NCBI GenBank assembly: GCA_021018815.1
Contig: JAITYX010000032.1
Span: 2,666,001 to 2,730,000, forward strand
Direction of reading: 5' to 3'
DNA: 64,000 nt
Source of the DNA: Talinum fruticosum
Taxonomy: Eukaryota; Streptophyta; Magnoliopsida; Caryophyllales; Talinaceae
Shown here: positions 1 through 9,997 of the stretch, in pieces
Numbering within the stretch: the first letter of the stretch is position 1
How the letters are laid out: every line of letters begins with the position of its first letter
The notes under the pieces: model-generated
What the model was told of the DNA's origin: nothing
The model's database searches: none
Seen by the model: only the letters and a program-made list of their open reading frames with translations
Position numbers and translations under genes: made by a program

Positions 1-245
1 AAGTTTACCACCAGCATAGACTCTGAGCTTGCCCACTGAATCGCCATAACGCCTATTAGTACATCCACATTCCACTTGAATGAAGTCTTTCCCTCTTCCT
101 ATTACTTCAATTCCCTCCAGCTCCTCAACAGTGAACAAGGGATCAGTAGTATCATTATCATTAGGAGATGCAACTTCTTCTACTTGTTCACTTTGAGTAG
201 CTTCCTCATGTGTCGCTATGTTGTTCTGCCCATCTACCACTCCAC
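1..245 (-). CDS. ULTRAPETALA-like SAND-domain protein, 5' part only (partial)
   Basis: Read on the minus strand, this stretch is one open frame. It encodes an acidic leader (…EEATQSEQVEEVASPND…) followed by LFTVEELEGIEVIGRGKDF, then IQVECGCTNRRYGDSVGKLR and VYAGGKL. The order EEL…GxDFxxVxCGCTxxRYGDxVxxLRVxxxG is the start of the SAND-like region of plant ULTRAPETALA proteins, which act in the nucleus with trithorax factors to limit shoot and floral meristem size. The cysteine-rich C-terminal half lies beyond the left edge. No in-frame ATG precedes the leader and an in-frame stop lies just upstream, so the start codon is probably in an upstream exon. The acceptor next to 245 (TGTAAAG on minus) would keep the frame, but this boundary is a guess. 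The N-terminal leader is longer than in Arabidopsis ULT1. The family call is fairly secure; orthology to ULT1 or ULT2 is not decided. Confidence 0.7.
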
Positions 246-1206
246 CTTTACATCGTGACAATGTAGTTCAGTAGAAACACATGCACTTTTCTGTCCTCTA
301 AAAATTACAGACAATAATCTCTTTCTGAAAATCTTGAGATGTGGTTTATTCTCTTTTCGCCTACTGAAAATTTCAAATAACAACTTCTGCACCTAAAGAA
401 ACCATCGTCGAAGGCTACATTGAAGGGAGTTTTCCGAATACACACTAGTCAATATATGGGTCAGTGGTCATTGACAGGAAGATGACTGGTACACACTCGT
501 CAGTATACCTAATCTTAATCTTGTACCATTTTCTGATAGGTATGGTATGGATATGCTATTAGCTCACATAGTCGGCCAATATTCATAACTTTGAATTGAT
601 CAACTGGTTCAGTTATGTCTTGCAGTGGCTACCCAAGCTTGTGTCACAACTCAAATGTAAGAGTCTCTTGTTAGGGGTTCTTTGCCAAAATGTAAACTGA
701 TATATCTAGCAAAAGAATGCTTGTTTCATTTATGTCTGCAATAGAGATATCTTTGATAAAATTTCAAACATCCAAAAGGCTATTTTCCAAAACATGTATA
801 AGGAGTTTGCGCTTTAGCCACACACACACATCAAATCCAATTTGATCTAGCTGGTCCTATTCCAATCAGTTTTATAGAATCGATCTCTCTGTTGGCAGAG
901 ATGCGTGCAGAGGTAAGACTGTCTACATCTTGATCTCCCCAAACTCTGCGCAAGTGGGACCCACAATAGGAAGAGAAGAGAACAGACGGAAAAGAAAGGG
1001 ATAAAAAATGAAAAAGAAGAAAGGAAGCCCCTACACCTAGTCTAAATTTTCATGTTTAGAACTCACAATATTTCTCTATAGAAAGGGGGTTGGAGTCTTT
1101 AGCTATTGTATATCCAGCGCTCATTGAAATTAAAAGACAGCTTTTAACTGTAAGAAAATTTCATAAATATATGATATGAATTAAGGTTTGAGGGAAGCAC
1201 ATAAGT
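246..1206. other. Intergenic / upstream region of the ULT-like gene
   Basis: No coding exon was recognised on either strand. If the ULT-like start exon exists in this window it should lie here on the minus strand, together with its promoter. A short CA run occurs near 820. Confidence 0.4.
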
Positions 1207-1222
1207 AAGAAATTACCTTGAT

Positions 1223-1341
1223 CGTATTCATAAGTTGGCATGACAAAGTTGTGTTCCCTGTTCGAGAGCCGATATTCTTCTTAATTATGTCGTTTTACGT
1301 ACCTTCGGTTCATTAAAACTTATTTTTAATGATAAAAAAAA
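1223..1341 (+). mobile_element. SINE-like retroposon with 16-bp target-site duplication
   Basis: A roughly 119-bp segment ends in a poly-A tail (GATA10) and is bounded by the identical 16-mer AAGAAATTACCTTGAT at 1207-1222 and 1342-1357. The body contains TGTTCGAGAGCC at about 1258-1270, resembling the RNA polymerase III B box (GTTCGANNCC), and an A-box-like stretch (TTGGCATGACAAAG) upstream. It has no coding capacity. Perfect duplications plus the A tail show LINE-assisted retroposition. The tRNA-derived SINE label rests on the box matches. A truncated LINE tail is the alternative. Confidence 0.7.
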
Positions 1342-1357
1342 AAGAAATTACCTTGAT

Positions 1358-1950
1358 CCAATTTCCACCAACTTGATATAAACTTGCATTTCAGTTTTTA
1401 TTTTTATTTTTCAATGACGTTCCATGTAATTTCAGGTATGATTTATTTAGATTTAGTCAAATTAAATGGGTTACATGAAATTATTGGAGCGTCACAATCT
1501 AGCGGAATTATGACAAGAAATGACTCTGTACAAAAATAATTATAATTAAAATCGAATCTCATTGGATTTTCTTCTATTGCCTAGTATGAAAACGCATGTA
1601 TTGGGATTATTTTCCATATAATTTCAATATTTTGAATTATCAGCTTCAGTACATTTAATAATTCTAATTTCCTAAGATATTTTTCTTTTTATGAAGAATT
1701 CATATAATGGTTCAATTATAATTTTGAAATCCGTATTTAAATATGTTGGTCAAAAAATTTGTAAATTATAATTTTCAAGAATTTTTTATTTTGATGATTT
1801 CACGTATATTCAATAGCTTGAGATTAACGTTTAATTTTCGCTCAATTAATTATTTATTTTATGAATTTTAAATTTTAGTGTTGAATATTTATTTGTTTTG
1901 ATAAATTTTTAAATTCTAGTGATGAATAAAGATGATGAATACCAACAAGT
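1358..1950. other. AT-rich intergenic DNA
   Basis: Very AT-rich sequence without recognisable exons. Nothing specific seen. Confidence 0.5.
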
Positions 1951-1955
1951 ATAGG

Positions 1956-3450
1956 TGATAAACCTCGCTTTTGCCGGTTTTTAAGGCATTATTTAACCCA
2001 ATTCCATGATGATTTCAATGATATTTATTTAGTTTTGGGTTAGATTTTGCTCATTTTCTCTTTATCGTCGCCTAAGCTCGTAAATCTCCTTATTTTAGGT
2101 TTTTGGGCTTAAATTCGAGAGATTCGAGACAAATTTGATGAAAAGCGACGAAGAGGAGAGTTCGGGCCCAAGAGGAGGCAAGGAAGAAGCCTAAGCACAT
2201 CAAAAGACATTGCACGACCCCTGTGCGACTTTTGCACAGCCGTGCGAATCGTCCAAAAAGTTGCTTGCATTTCGCACGTGCACCCGGTGCATACGTCGCA
2301 CGGCCGTGCAATTCAGCCAGAGAGTTCGGCCAATTCGTACACCCCACCGTGCATCTTTCGCACAACCGTGCGAGAACATCCAGCGATTACCCGGTTCGCA
2401 CGGTACCTCGTGCACATTTCGCACAGCCGTGCGAAACAGTGCAGAGAGCACGAACGCGGCAGATTTTTCGCACGGTACCTCGTGCGACTTTCGCACGGCC
2501 GTGCGGCTACTGTTTCGGCGATTATTTAAGTTTCCTAATTGTATTTGTGGGGATTCTGATTCCATAATTTAGATTTTTAGCTAGGGTTTCGAGAGGACTC
2601 GAGAGGAGACTCAAGAACACTCTTTATTGTTCATCTACTTCAAGTTTTTATGATTGAATCGCATCAAACTTTTTATTCGGTAATCGTAATTTCTTCTCTT
2701 TATCTTTTCTTCACAATTTCTCTTTGTTTCTCTATGGCTATTTTCTCCAATCTTTGTCAATTGTTTAATATCATGTTTAGGGGCTAATTTCTTTACTTAG
2801 GTTGGGATTGATCCCTATTATGCCTTGATAATCATGAATTGAGTACCAATTGGGTTGTTCTATGCTTTTAGGTTAGAATTCACTTCGTTCATCACTCTTT
2901 CATTGATTGCCTCGAGAGAGGACTCATATGCTTTTATTAGGGTTATGTGGAACATCGGAAGATGAAAACTTACCTAGAATGACGTTGTGAACGATTAGAA
3001 TTTTGATATGAAAATAATTAAGGTTTTAATTGGGGGTTGTGAGATGCATTCATTGTAATTTTGCCCTTTATTAATCCCATGAAAATAGGTGATTGGATTG
3101 TGCAAGATTAGTCTTTGACCTTCGAAAGTAGGCGAAGATAGGCTTAATTGGTGTCTCCCTCTTCTAAACTACTAGCATAGGCAAATCTCAAGCGGTATTC
3201 GATTCTAGTTTCAGGCACATTAGTGTGATTAATCCCAATCTAAGGCTTTTTATCTATCGGTTTCTCTTAGTTATTTTGTTATTAGTTGATCCAAAAACCA
3301 AATCATTGTCGAACTGAGTTTTTACCTAGATTAGAGTTTTTAGGTGGATTTAGTATTTGAAAACGAGTTCCTTGTGGACACGACCCGTACTTGCCGGTTC
3401 CTAACTACAGCTACTCCGTGCACTTGCGGTATTCTATTTCTCTCTCAACA
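1956..3450. mobile_element. Solo LTR, probably Ty3/gypsy type
   Basis: This 1495-bp unit begins TGATAAACC and ends CTCTCAACA (TG…CA). It is flanked on both sides by ATAGG (1951-1955 and 3451-3455), a 5-bp target-site duplication typical of LTR retrotransposon integration. No primer-binding site, gag-pol or second LTR is present, so it is a solo LTR left by recombination between the two LTRs. The 3' end, with ACGACCCGTACTTGCCGG and CGTGCACTTGCGGTATTC, resembles the ends of many plant gypsy LTRs. That lineage placement is from memory of such ends and is less certain than the solo-LTR call. Confidence 0.85.
2205..2520. repeat. GC-rich imperfect tandem array of hairpin motifs inside the solo LTR
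   Basis: About five degenerate units of roughly 50-75 bp repeat the theme TTCGCACGGTACCTCGTGC then TTTCGCACAGCCGTGCG. Most units contain a self-complementary core such as CGCACGGCCGTGCG (palindrome near 2493-2506). The array is much more GC-rich than its surroundings and produces long spurious open frames on both strands that are not genes. Confidence 0.75.
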
Positions 3451-3455
3451 ATAGG

Positions 3456-4100
3456 CATTTTTTAAAGAATTTATTAATATTGTTGTAAAATTCATTAGTA
3501 TTGTTGTAAAATTTATTAATTTATTATAACTTTATTTATAAAATATTTTATTCATATATATGTTTTACATAAATAAACAAATACTTGTGCTCATTTGTTT
3601 TGTTGTACAAAAAAATTGAGAAGTATCTAACTTAGTTAAATAATTCATGATTAATTGAAAAAAGTGTCACTAAATAATAAAAAATTTCAATTGATTATGT
3701 AAATAGATGGAAAAGTGTATAAATTCATAAATTCATCCGTAATTGATCAAACTAAAAAGTACAACAAATTGTTGTAAAAAATTATCACTTTCAAAATATT
3801 CATCAGCTTGTTAAAAAATGTCATACACAAGGACAGAAGTTCAAGTAGTTGATATCTTAACAAAGTTACTCAATGCTATGATATTTGAAGAACTCCAAAT
3901 CAGACTCGGGATGGTCCCAAGGACGACAATAAGAAAAAATGAGTACTCAGAGAGCGTGTTAAAATAAAAAAAAAAAATTATTATCCACTTTTTAAAAACA
4001 ATACATTAAAATAGTATATAGTATTTTTAAATGTAAATTTTTAGATATTATAAATATCTAGATAATTATAAAAATATCGTAAAAAATATCATAAATATAT
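3456..4100. other. AT-rich intergenic DNA
   Basis: Long A/T runs; no exon, RNA gene or clear transposon end recognised. Confidence 0.5.
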
Positions 4101-4109
4101 TGTACTTCC

Positions 4110-4480
4110 CAGTCTCTCTCTGCTGCTCGTGGTTAAGGTTATTTGGTTGTCCTAAACTCGACAGGTAGCGAACTGTGTGGTGTTCCTATCCGCAATCCTT
4201 ACTTGGTTGATCCATGATGTGTATGACTGCAATTTTCATCATTTCCTCGTACGATTTCTGCTGAAAAAGCTAAATCAATAACCTCATATACCCTGCTAGC
4301 TGCTGCCACTTTAAAACATGCCTACATTGCAACTACTTTTTTACAGGATGAGCTTGAGGTAACTTCAAAGCTTCTGGGGCGTAAGAGATTCATCTCTGGA
4401 ACTGTCGTCACTCTCAAGAATAAGGCAGGGGGAAACTATCGCTCCTGGTCGACATACACTGTTGAGAAGACCTGCTAGCA
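4110..4480 (+). pseudogene. Acyl-CoA thioesterase (ACOT13-type) pseudogene, copy 1
   Basis: Two pieces of the neighbouring thioesterase genes survive. Near 4112-4136 a stretch (AGTCTCTCTCTGCTGC…TTAAGGTTAT) matches the sequence just before the start codon of copy 2, but the ATG and exons 1-2 are missing. From 4348, after the acceptor TTTTTACAG, the last exon reads DELEVTSKLLGRKRFISGTV, then VTLKNKAGG. This aligns with DELEISSRLRGRTG…IVIKNKASG of copy 2. Codons are then lost and the frame shifts near 4430. In the shifted frame the remnant GETIAPGRHTLL still matches GEIVAEGRHSLF of copy 3. The hotdog catalytic helix is absent, so no enzyme can be made. A solo LTR sits in what was its 3' UTR. Confidence 0.8.
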
Positions 4481-4539
4481 AGATTTGATTCAAGGAAATC
4501 TCGACATGTTGTACAGATTATAAGCGATCATTTGTTTCT

Positions 4540-5116
4540 TGTTGGAAATGGGCATGATGTCTCTTGTTCTTCTAAAGTCCCATATTGAAGTTTTGCTAGG
4601 ATTCCCTCGGGTTTATATATCTTCCTCTCTTGACTACTATTTGAAAGTTAGCATTATGGTTTGTGGATGAAGAGAGTATGGACAAATACACACATGTGCG
4701 CACGTCACCCGCCCAGGCCAGGCGCGGCGCGGGCTGTGGGCATAGCATATATGTTATTTTTTGGAGAAATTTCATTTGACTTTCCTTGTCTCATTCCATG
4801 CGTGATTGTTAGTCGGAGATTTTCGTAGCATAATATCCTCAGTAGTGGAGAAAAATCCTCCACTTTCTCCTTGATTTTCTCCACGGTTTTTGCTCCAACA
4901 GTCATAATTTCCCATTATAAATACTGAGTTCCTCTCCTCAGTTCTAAACACTCAATCCTCTTCCTCTCTTTTCTACTACTTCCACTTCTCTGGGCATAAT
5001 TTCTGCATACTCCATTTACTTCGCTTTCGAGTGCAAGCAAGTGAAGCTGCTGTGGAAATGTTGAGGAGCATTCTCCTCCTCCCTTCTAGCCATTGGTAAC
5101 GTCTTTTTATCCAACA
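4540..5116. mobile_element. Solo LTR, probably Ty1/copia type
   Basis: This 577-bp unit starts TGTTGG and ends CCAACA, a perfect 6-bp terminal inverted repeat with TG…CA ends. It is flanked by TTTCT at 4535-4539 and 5117-5121. Inside are a TATAAATA box near 4916 and, just after the start, AAGTCCCATATTG, a pattern common in short plant copia LTRs. No internal domain or partner LTR is present, so this is a solo LTR. It lies 60 bp after the thioesterase pseudogene. Sequence on its two sides, once rejoined, resembles the 3' UTR of copy 3, so it inserted into the duplicate. Confidence 0.85.
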
Positions 5117-5559
5117 TTTCTTGCATTTCAAGTGCATGCTCATGTGAGGATATTGTATCAAAGAAACTATCAGAAAAATCCTCAGTTGGAAATTGAGTAG
5201 CATATCTGTATATGATTACTTAGGTGTCTGCAGCACAACGTACACCTGTTCTATAGGGTTCTAGCGCATTGTTTTGAAGCCCACAATGCTTGGCTCTGAA
5301 CCCATTTTCATTGCGATATGAACTCCTGTTATTGGTCGATGCGGATTCGTAACTGTTGTATTGTTAATGAATGCTACTTCTCAAATAGATATTTTTTTAT
5401 TTTTGCAAAAAGAATAAATGATTGAACAAACGACATATCAAGACAACCATTCTTACAAGGGTTCTATCTAAATTATATCTTCTTTTAAAATAGCCAAAAG
5501 GAAGGGAAACAAACAACATGTGTCCAAACAAATATAGAAATTGAGTGACTAAAATGCGT

Positions 5560-5950
5560 TAACCATCTGCAGCATAATTGACTTCCTAGAAAATGTGTTG
5601 AATCCTACAACTAATAAACTTGCTTATAAGGATAATGGTATCTTTGATGATGAAATCGACCTGTCATGGTGGCCTGAGCTTTCCCTTTTATCTCGTCAAT
5701 AATGATTTTGTTATCACCTTTAAAGTGTAGTTTTTTATGGCCTGCTTTAAGTTGTGCCTGGTACTTGAAGTCTATATTTTAGGGCACTAGTTTCAGCAAC
5801 CAATATAGAAGTGGAACAAAGGTTAGAAGTTTCTGCTTGCAATAAATTTCCATTTTCGTCTTGTATAATAAATCCTATAACTGCATTGTCCTTAGTAAGT
5901 AAACCATCAAAATTGAGTTATAACATATCATCCTGGTGACTTATCCCATC
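5560..5950 (-). mobile_element. LINE fragment: RNase H domain relic
   Basis: The minus strand reads LNFDGLLTKDNAVIGFIIQD, then ENGNLLQAETSNLC…ILVAETSALKYRLQ. This fits the plant L1-type LINE RNase H signature (KLNFDGA…AGIGFVIRDxxG…VLVAEAxALRDGL). A frame break is followed by HFKGDNKIIIDEIKG, matching the next conserved block (VEGDNxxVIxxI). Stops and frame breaks show it is dead. No upstream reverse transcriptase was recognised nearby. Confidence 0.65.
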
Positions 5951-6575
5951 TAAAAAGATGCATTTGCTTGTCCCAAACGTGATGATGAGTGTCGTAGAGT
6001 CATGTTAGAGAGCATCTCAATCTGACTTTTCGTTTGCAAATGATCTTCCAGCTCTTATCATAAGTCTGATAATATTAAAGGCTTCACTTTTTAAAATAAC
6101 CGCGGTTCTCTCTTTTCACATGCTTTACGTTAGAAATATAAACTTCTGAAGTTGATCCAGCCAAAGATTGGAGTGGCAGAACTCCAGAATACTTCTCAGA
6201 TAGATCTTGGAAGCATATTGTATGGCTATTCCTTTTATGAATAATTTTACGTAAAGATGTTTCTTTGCACGGGACTAAGCTGTCCTTGCAAATGAGAACT
6301 TTTAAGAATAAATTAAATTACTAATAGATGAATAATGCATTGTAGATGAAGCTCGTACAGTCGTACTGCCTTGCGGCAAAAATTAATGAGATCAAACGAA
6401 ATGGCTATTATTGTAAATGCAGAATCATTCTGATTTTGATTTCTTTCCATTTCTCTTCACCAACCCCTCTCCCTCAAATTAGGCTAAAGGGGAAAAACAA
6501 AAATAATAATTGCAGTCACTTCATTGAAACAATCAGGGTGTATCAGTCTCTCTCTGCTGCCCTGCAGTTAAGGTT

Positions 6576-8950
6576 ATGGAGAGAGCCAAGCAGTTTCTCC
6601 AACTGAGCGAAGATGAATCAGACTGCATGTTGCAGCTTGCGGTTAACCCTCATGAGTTCCTAGTAGGACCGAGCTTCTATGAAGATTTTGCCTATAGAGG
6701 CATCCAAGTCGATCAAGTTGAAGCTGGCATGGTTGTTTGTACCTTCAAGGTTCCTCCTCGCCTCATTGTAAGCTTTCTGGAACCCTACATAACTTTTTTT
6801 ATTTTAGTTATGGTTTGTGAAGAATATGAAAGAGGGTATTGTCCACATTGATAAAATAGATGTTCTTGAGCATGTATATAAGCTAATTACTTACTCCACT
6901 CATTGCCAATTGGTTTTGGGATGGAACTTTACTGGTGTATGCATTGCTTGGTTGTATAACAACTCGATTATATGACATTTAAAATTGGAATTTTGTTACG
7001 GGACTTAGCTGATTTTGATTGTTGGCAAAATCTATAGCAGGGGCGGTCAATTTGTGTTTAAATTAATTTGCAACTAAATTCCATTCACCTTTTCTGCTCA
7101 TGTACTGAAATGAGATGAGGCAAAAATGACAGTAAACTTTATTTATCCAAGTTGCTTTTACTTCGATGCCGTAAGGATGTGAAGATCATTATAATTCAAT
7201 CAGGAACTGCAATTGAGTGAACGTTCTGAGTTCGTGGGTGTACTTGAATTTGCAAGATTGTTATTTTTAACTTCGAATTCTATTGATTGTTTGGCTCGTG
7301 GGTTGTTTCATTCGATCCTGGGTTATCCTTTTTCAGCATGACTACGGGTTCTAGGCTTCTAGCCGCTTAGCGGATCATAGTGGCTTTAGTTTGGTCCACT
7401 GTTTTCTGATCGGGAGATAGCAGGCTTCCGTTGATGAGTAATTTCTTTTAGAGCCAAATGTAGTAAAAATTGAGGATCGTTTCTGTTTCCTGTGACAAGG
7501 GCAAATATTGATTTTGACAGCATACAGTGATGAATGAGGCAAAGGGATGAATATCATAATTGTGATTGAATGCATTCACAAAGAAGTTGGATGAGAATCT
7601 ATAAGTTGCATTTCTAAGTAATTACTGTTTTTATCTCTTTAAATCATTTTCAAAAACCTTTTTGGTTGGTTTTCCAGAACAGTCTCTCTAGTTGTAATGG
7701 TAGCATAACCTGCATCTTACACTCCCTAAACCTTGCTTAGACAGTTTATTTTTGTCGGATCATGTACTAGTTCGGAATGTTTATAGATCCTTTTCTTGCA
7801 TATTCAGGGTTTCTAAGGTCTGAGACATACAGGTTGCATTTCTCAGCAATCATATGTTTTAATCTCTTTAAATCATTTTCGAAAACCTTTTTGTGGGTTT
7901 TTCATAAACATTCTCTCCACTTGTAAGTGTATCATGACCTACATCTGAATCTCCCAAAACCTTGCTTAAACAGAATCCAAAGCGTATTGTTTCTGTTAGA
8001 CCACATGTTTATTCTGAATGTTTATATATCCTTTCCTTGCATGTATGCGAGCTTCTAAATGTCATACTGCCATAGACATATATCCAATGCAATTTATCTT
8101 TGCTACAGGATAGAACTGGGAACTTGGCTGCTGGTGCAATCGCCACCCTCATCGACATAGTCAGCCATACGTTGATTCACAGACCTGGCAAGCCTTTGAA
8201 TGCATCTGTCAACATGTCCATCTCATATTTGTCAAACGCTAAGCTTCACGTAAGTAAGCTTCTGCTGTCTAGTAATCAGCACCACATCTGAAGGCTCTCT
8301 TTCTTTGCTGATGAAAACGGGATGGGATGTCTTTTGCATCGGTTAACCATTTCAGTGAGTTTGAAACATATTGTATCCAGCACTGTGGCATTTTCATCAA
8401 TTTACTGTCTCTTGATAAATTAGTTCTACGAAAGCATGGCATAACTTATTGCCAGTTGTGGATCTCAACTTTGTGAAGTAAGAGGTTGGTGAATACTTTT
8501 CAAATCACAAATCATTTACAAATATGCTTTCTGTAATTATATACAGGTAAGACTGTGGTCTTCGATGGTATATTTGAAACAATCAAGATCTAGTAAGTAA
8601 ATTGAGTTCTAGTTAATGTGCATTTGATTACCTGGCTTCTTGTTGAAAATTGGGATGCCTATAAGGGGATGTTTCTTGGCAAATACCGAGGATTGATTTT
8701 GAGTCTTGGTGATTAGCATGCCAATATCTTGTCAAGTATATGTTTTTCTCATTCCGAATTCAATGGTATGTACCTGTTAATTTACTGTTGGCTGAAATGT
8801 TGGCAGGATGAGCTGGAGATATCGTCAAGATTGCGAGGGAGAACCGGAGCTGTAACCGGAATTTCCATTGTTATCAAGAACAAAGCTTCGGGGAAAATTG
8901 TTGCCGAGGGGCAACAATCATTGCTTGGCAGATTACAGAGTAAAATTTAG
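6576..8950 (+). CDS. Acyl-CoA thioesterase 13-like (hotdog fold), copy 2
   Basis: Three coding exons, all phase 0 with GT-AG borders: 6576-6767, 8109-8249 and 8807-8950, giving 158 residues, a normal length for the family. The start is MERAKQFLQL; a conserved N-terminal segment (NPHEFLVGPSFYEDFAYRGI) precedes the hotdog fold. Exon 2 carries the central helix (DRTGNLAAGAIATLIDIVSH), whose Asp80 aligns with catalytic Asp65 of human ACOT13/THEM2. Exon 3 gives the closing strands (ISIVIKNKASGKIVAEGQQ). Family members hydrolyse acyl-CoAs as small homo-oligomers. The substrate and compartment cannot be read here; no transit peptide or clear C-terminal peroxisomal signal is seen (end QSKI). The human HGG motif is AAG here. 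It is a tandem duplicate of the gene at 9998-12564. Confidence 0.88.
7602..8060 (+). repeat. Intronic tandem duplication, two units of about 228 bp
   Basis: Intron 1 of thioesterase copy 2 holds two diverged adjacent units, starting near GTTGCATTTCT at 7605 and 7833. Both proceed through CTCTTTAAATCATTTTC, CTTGCTTA and GAATGTTTATA to CTTGCAT in the same order. Similarity is moderate, so the duplication is not recent. Copy 3 shows no equivalent doubling. Confidence 0.75.
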
Positions 8951-9049
8951 TGATCCATGATGTTTTTGTAATTGTGCTTGGACGATTATCCTTTCTATAG
9001 TTATATTGTGAATGTGTCATCTTTAACAACTGGAGCCTATTTCTACACA

Positions 9050-9930
9050 TTGGCTTGAAGCCAAACATAATTAAAAAAATTTTGAACATGTCTCCTCGTG
9101 ATAATCATATCTTTCTCATTGGGATGAATTCATCACTTCTTATATTGTGAATGAGCTTACTTCTCAAATAGATTTTGCGGGCATTTTGTATGGCTCCTTT
9201 TTGTTTTTTTAAATCATCATCTTTAGATTCAGTACTATACCGAAAGAATTTTAAATTTTTACAAAAAAAATTAATGTATTTAGAATCTGAATTACATCTC
9301 TGCCGATAAAATTCTTTCAAAAAATTAATGTAAGTATAATATAAACTACATATCTACTAATCATTTTATAAGGTTTACCAATCAATAGTTTCGTCATAAC
9401 CATCTTATTAACTAGGTTTTACTAATTATTTTATAGGTTCTACTTCTTTCTTCTTTAATCGGTGTATTTTGAAAGTAGGATGGTTGATTTTCCGATCGTC
9501 ATAACCATCTTATTAACTATATTTTTCTTAATTTACTAATTTTAACGGTAAGTAGTAGTCTTCTTTCCATTTATAGAAGTTGTGTTCTTCCTCAGATTGT
9601 GAGAGTCATTTTTTCGTTGACATAATTATTTTTTAAAAATTTCTCACTTATCTTATAAGAGATAAATTACTACGCAATTGCAAAAGCAATTATTTGAATA
9701 AATTCAGCTCATATGAGAAAAATATGTGTTCTCTCAACAGTTATTTTCAATTTACATAGTAGACATCAGTAGCTAAATATTCAATAAATCAACATGATAT
9801 TTTAGAAAAATTCATTTTAAATGATATAAGGAATTCAGTTTAAATAGAGATCACTTGTAGTTGACTACCAGTAGTCTTGTTTGGTGAACCAACCATAAGA
9901 AATAACAAACATTTTATTATGGAAATAGGC
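9050..9930. other. AT-rich spacer with a 24-bp direct repeat
   Basis: The spacer between thioesterase copies 2 and 3 has no exon. A 24-bp identical direct repeat beginning TCGTCATAACCATC lies at 9391-9414 and 9496-9519, 105 bp apart. This suggests a small local duplication or an insertion footprint. Confidence 0.6.
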
Positions 9931-9997
9931 CAATGATATGGAGAGAGAGCAGGGAAGTAGGAACAAAGCCCCAAGGCCGAAGTCGAGAGTTGAGACG

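Noticed and set aside
2090..2572. Long overlapping open frames on both strands rich in Cys, Arg and His
   Set aside because: They arise from the GC-rich palindromic array of the solo LTR. No frame resembles a protein family, and competing frames exist on both strands.
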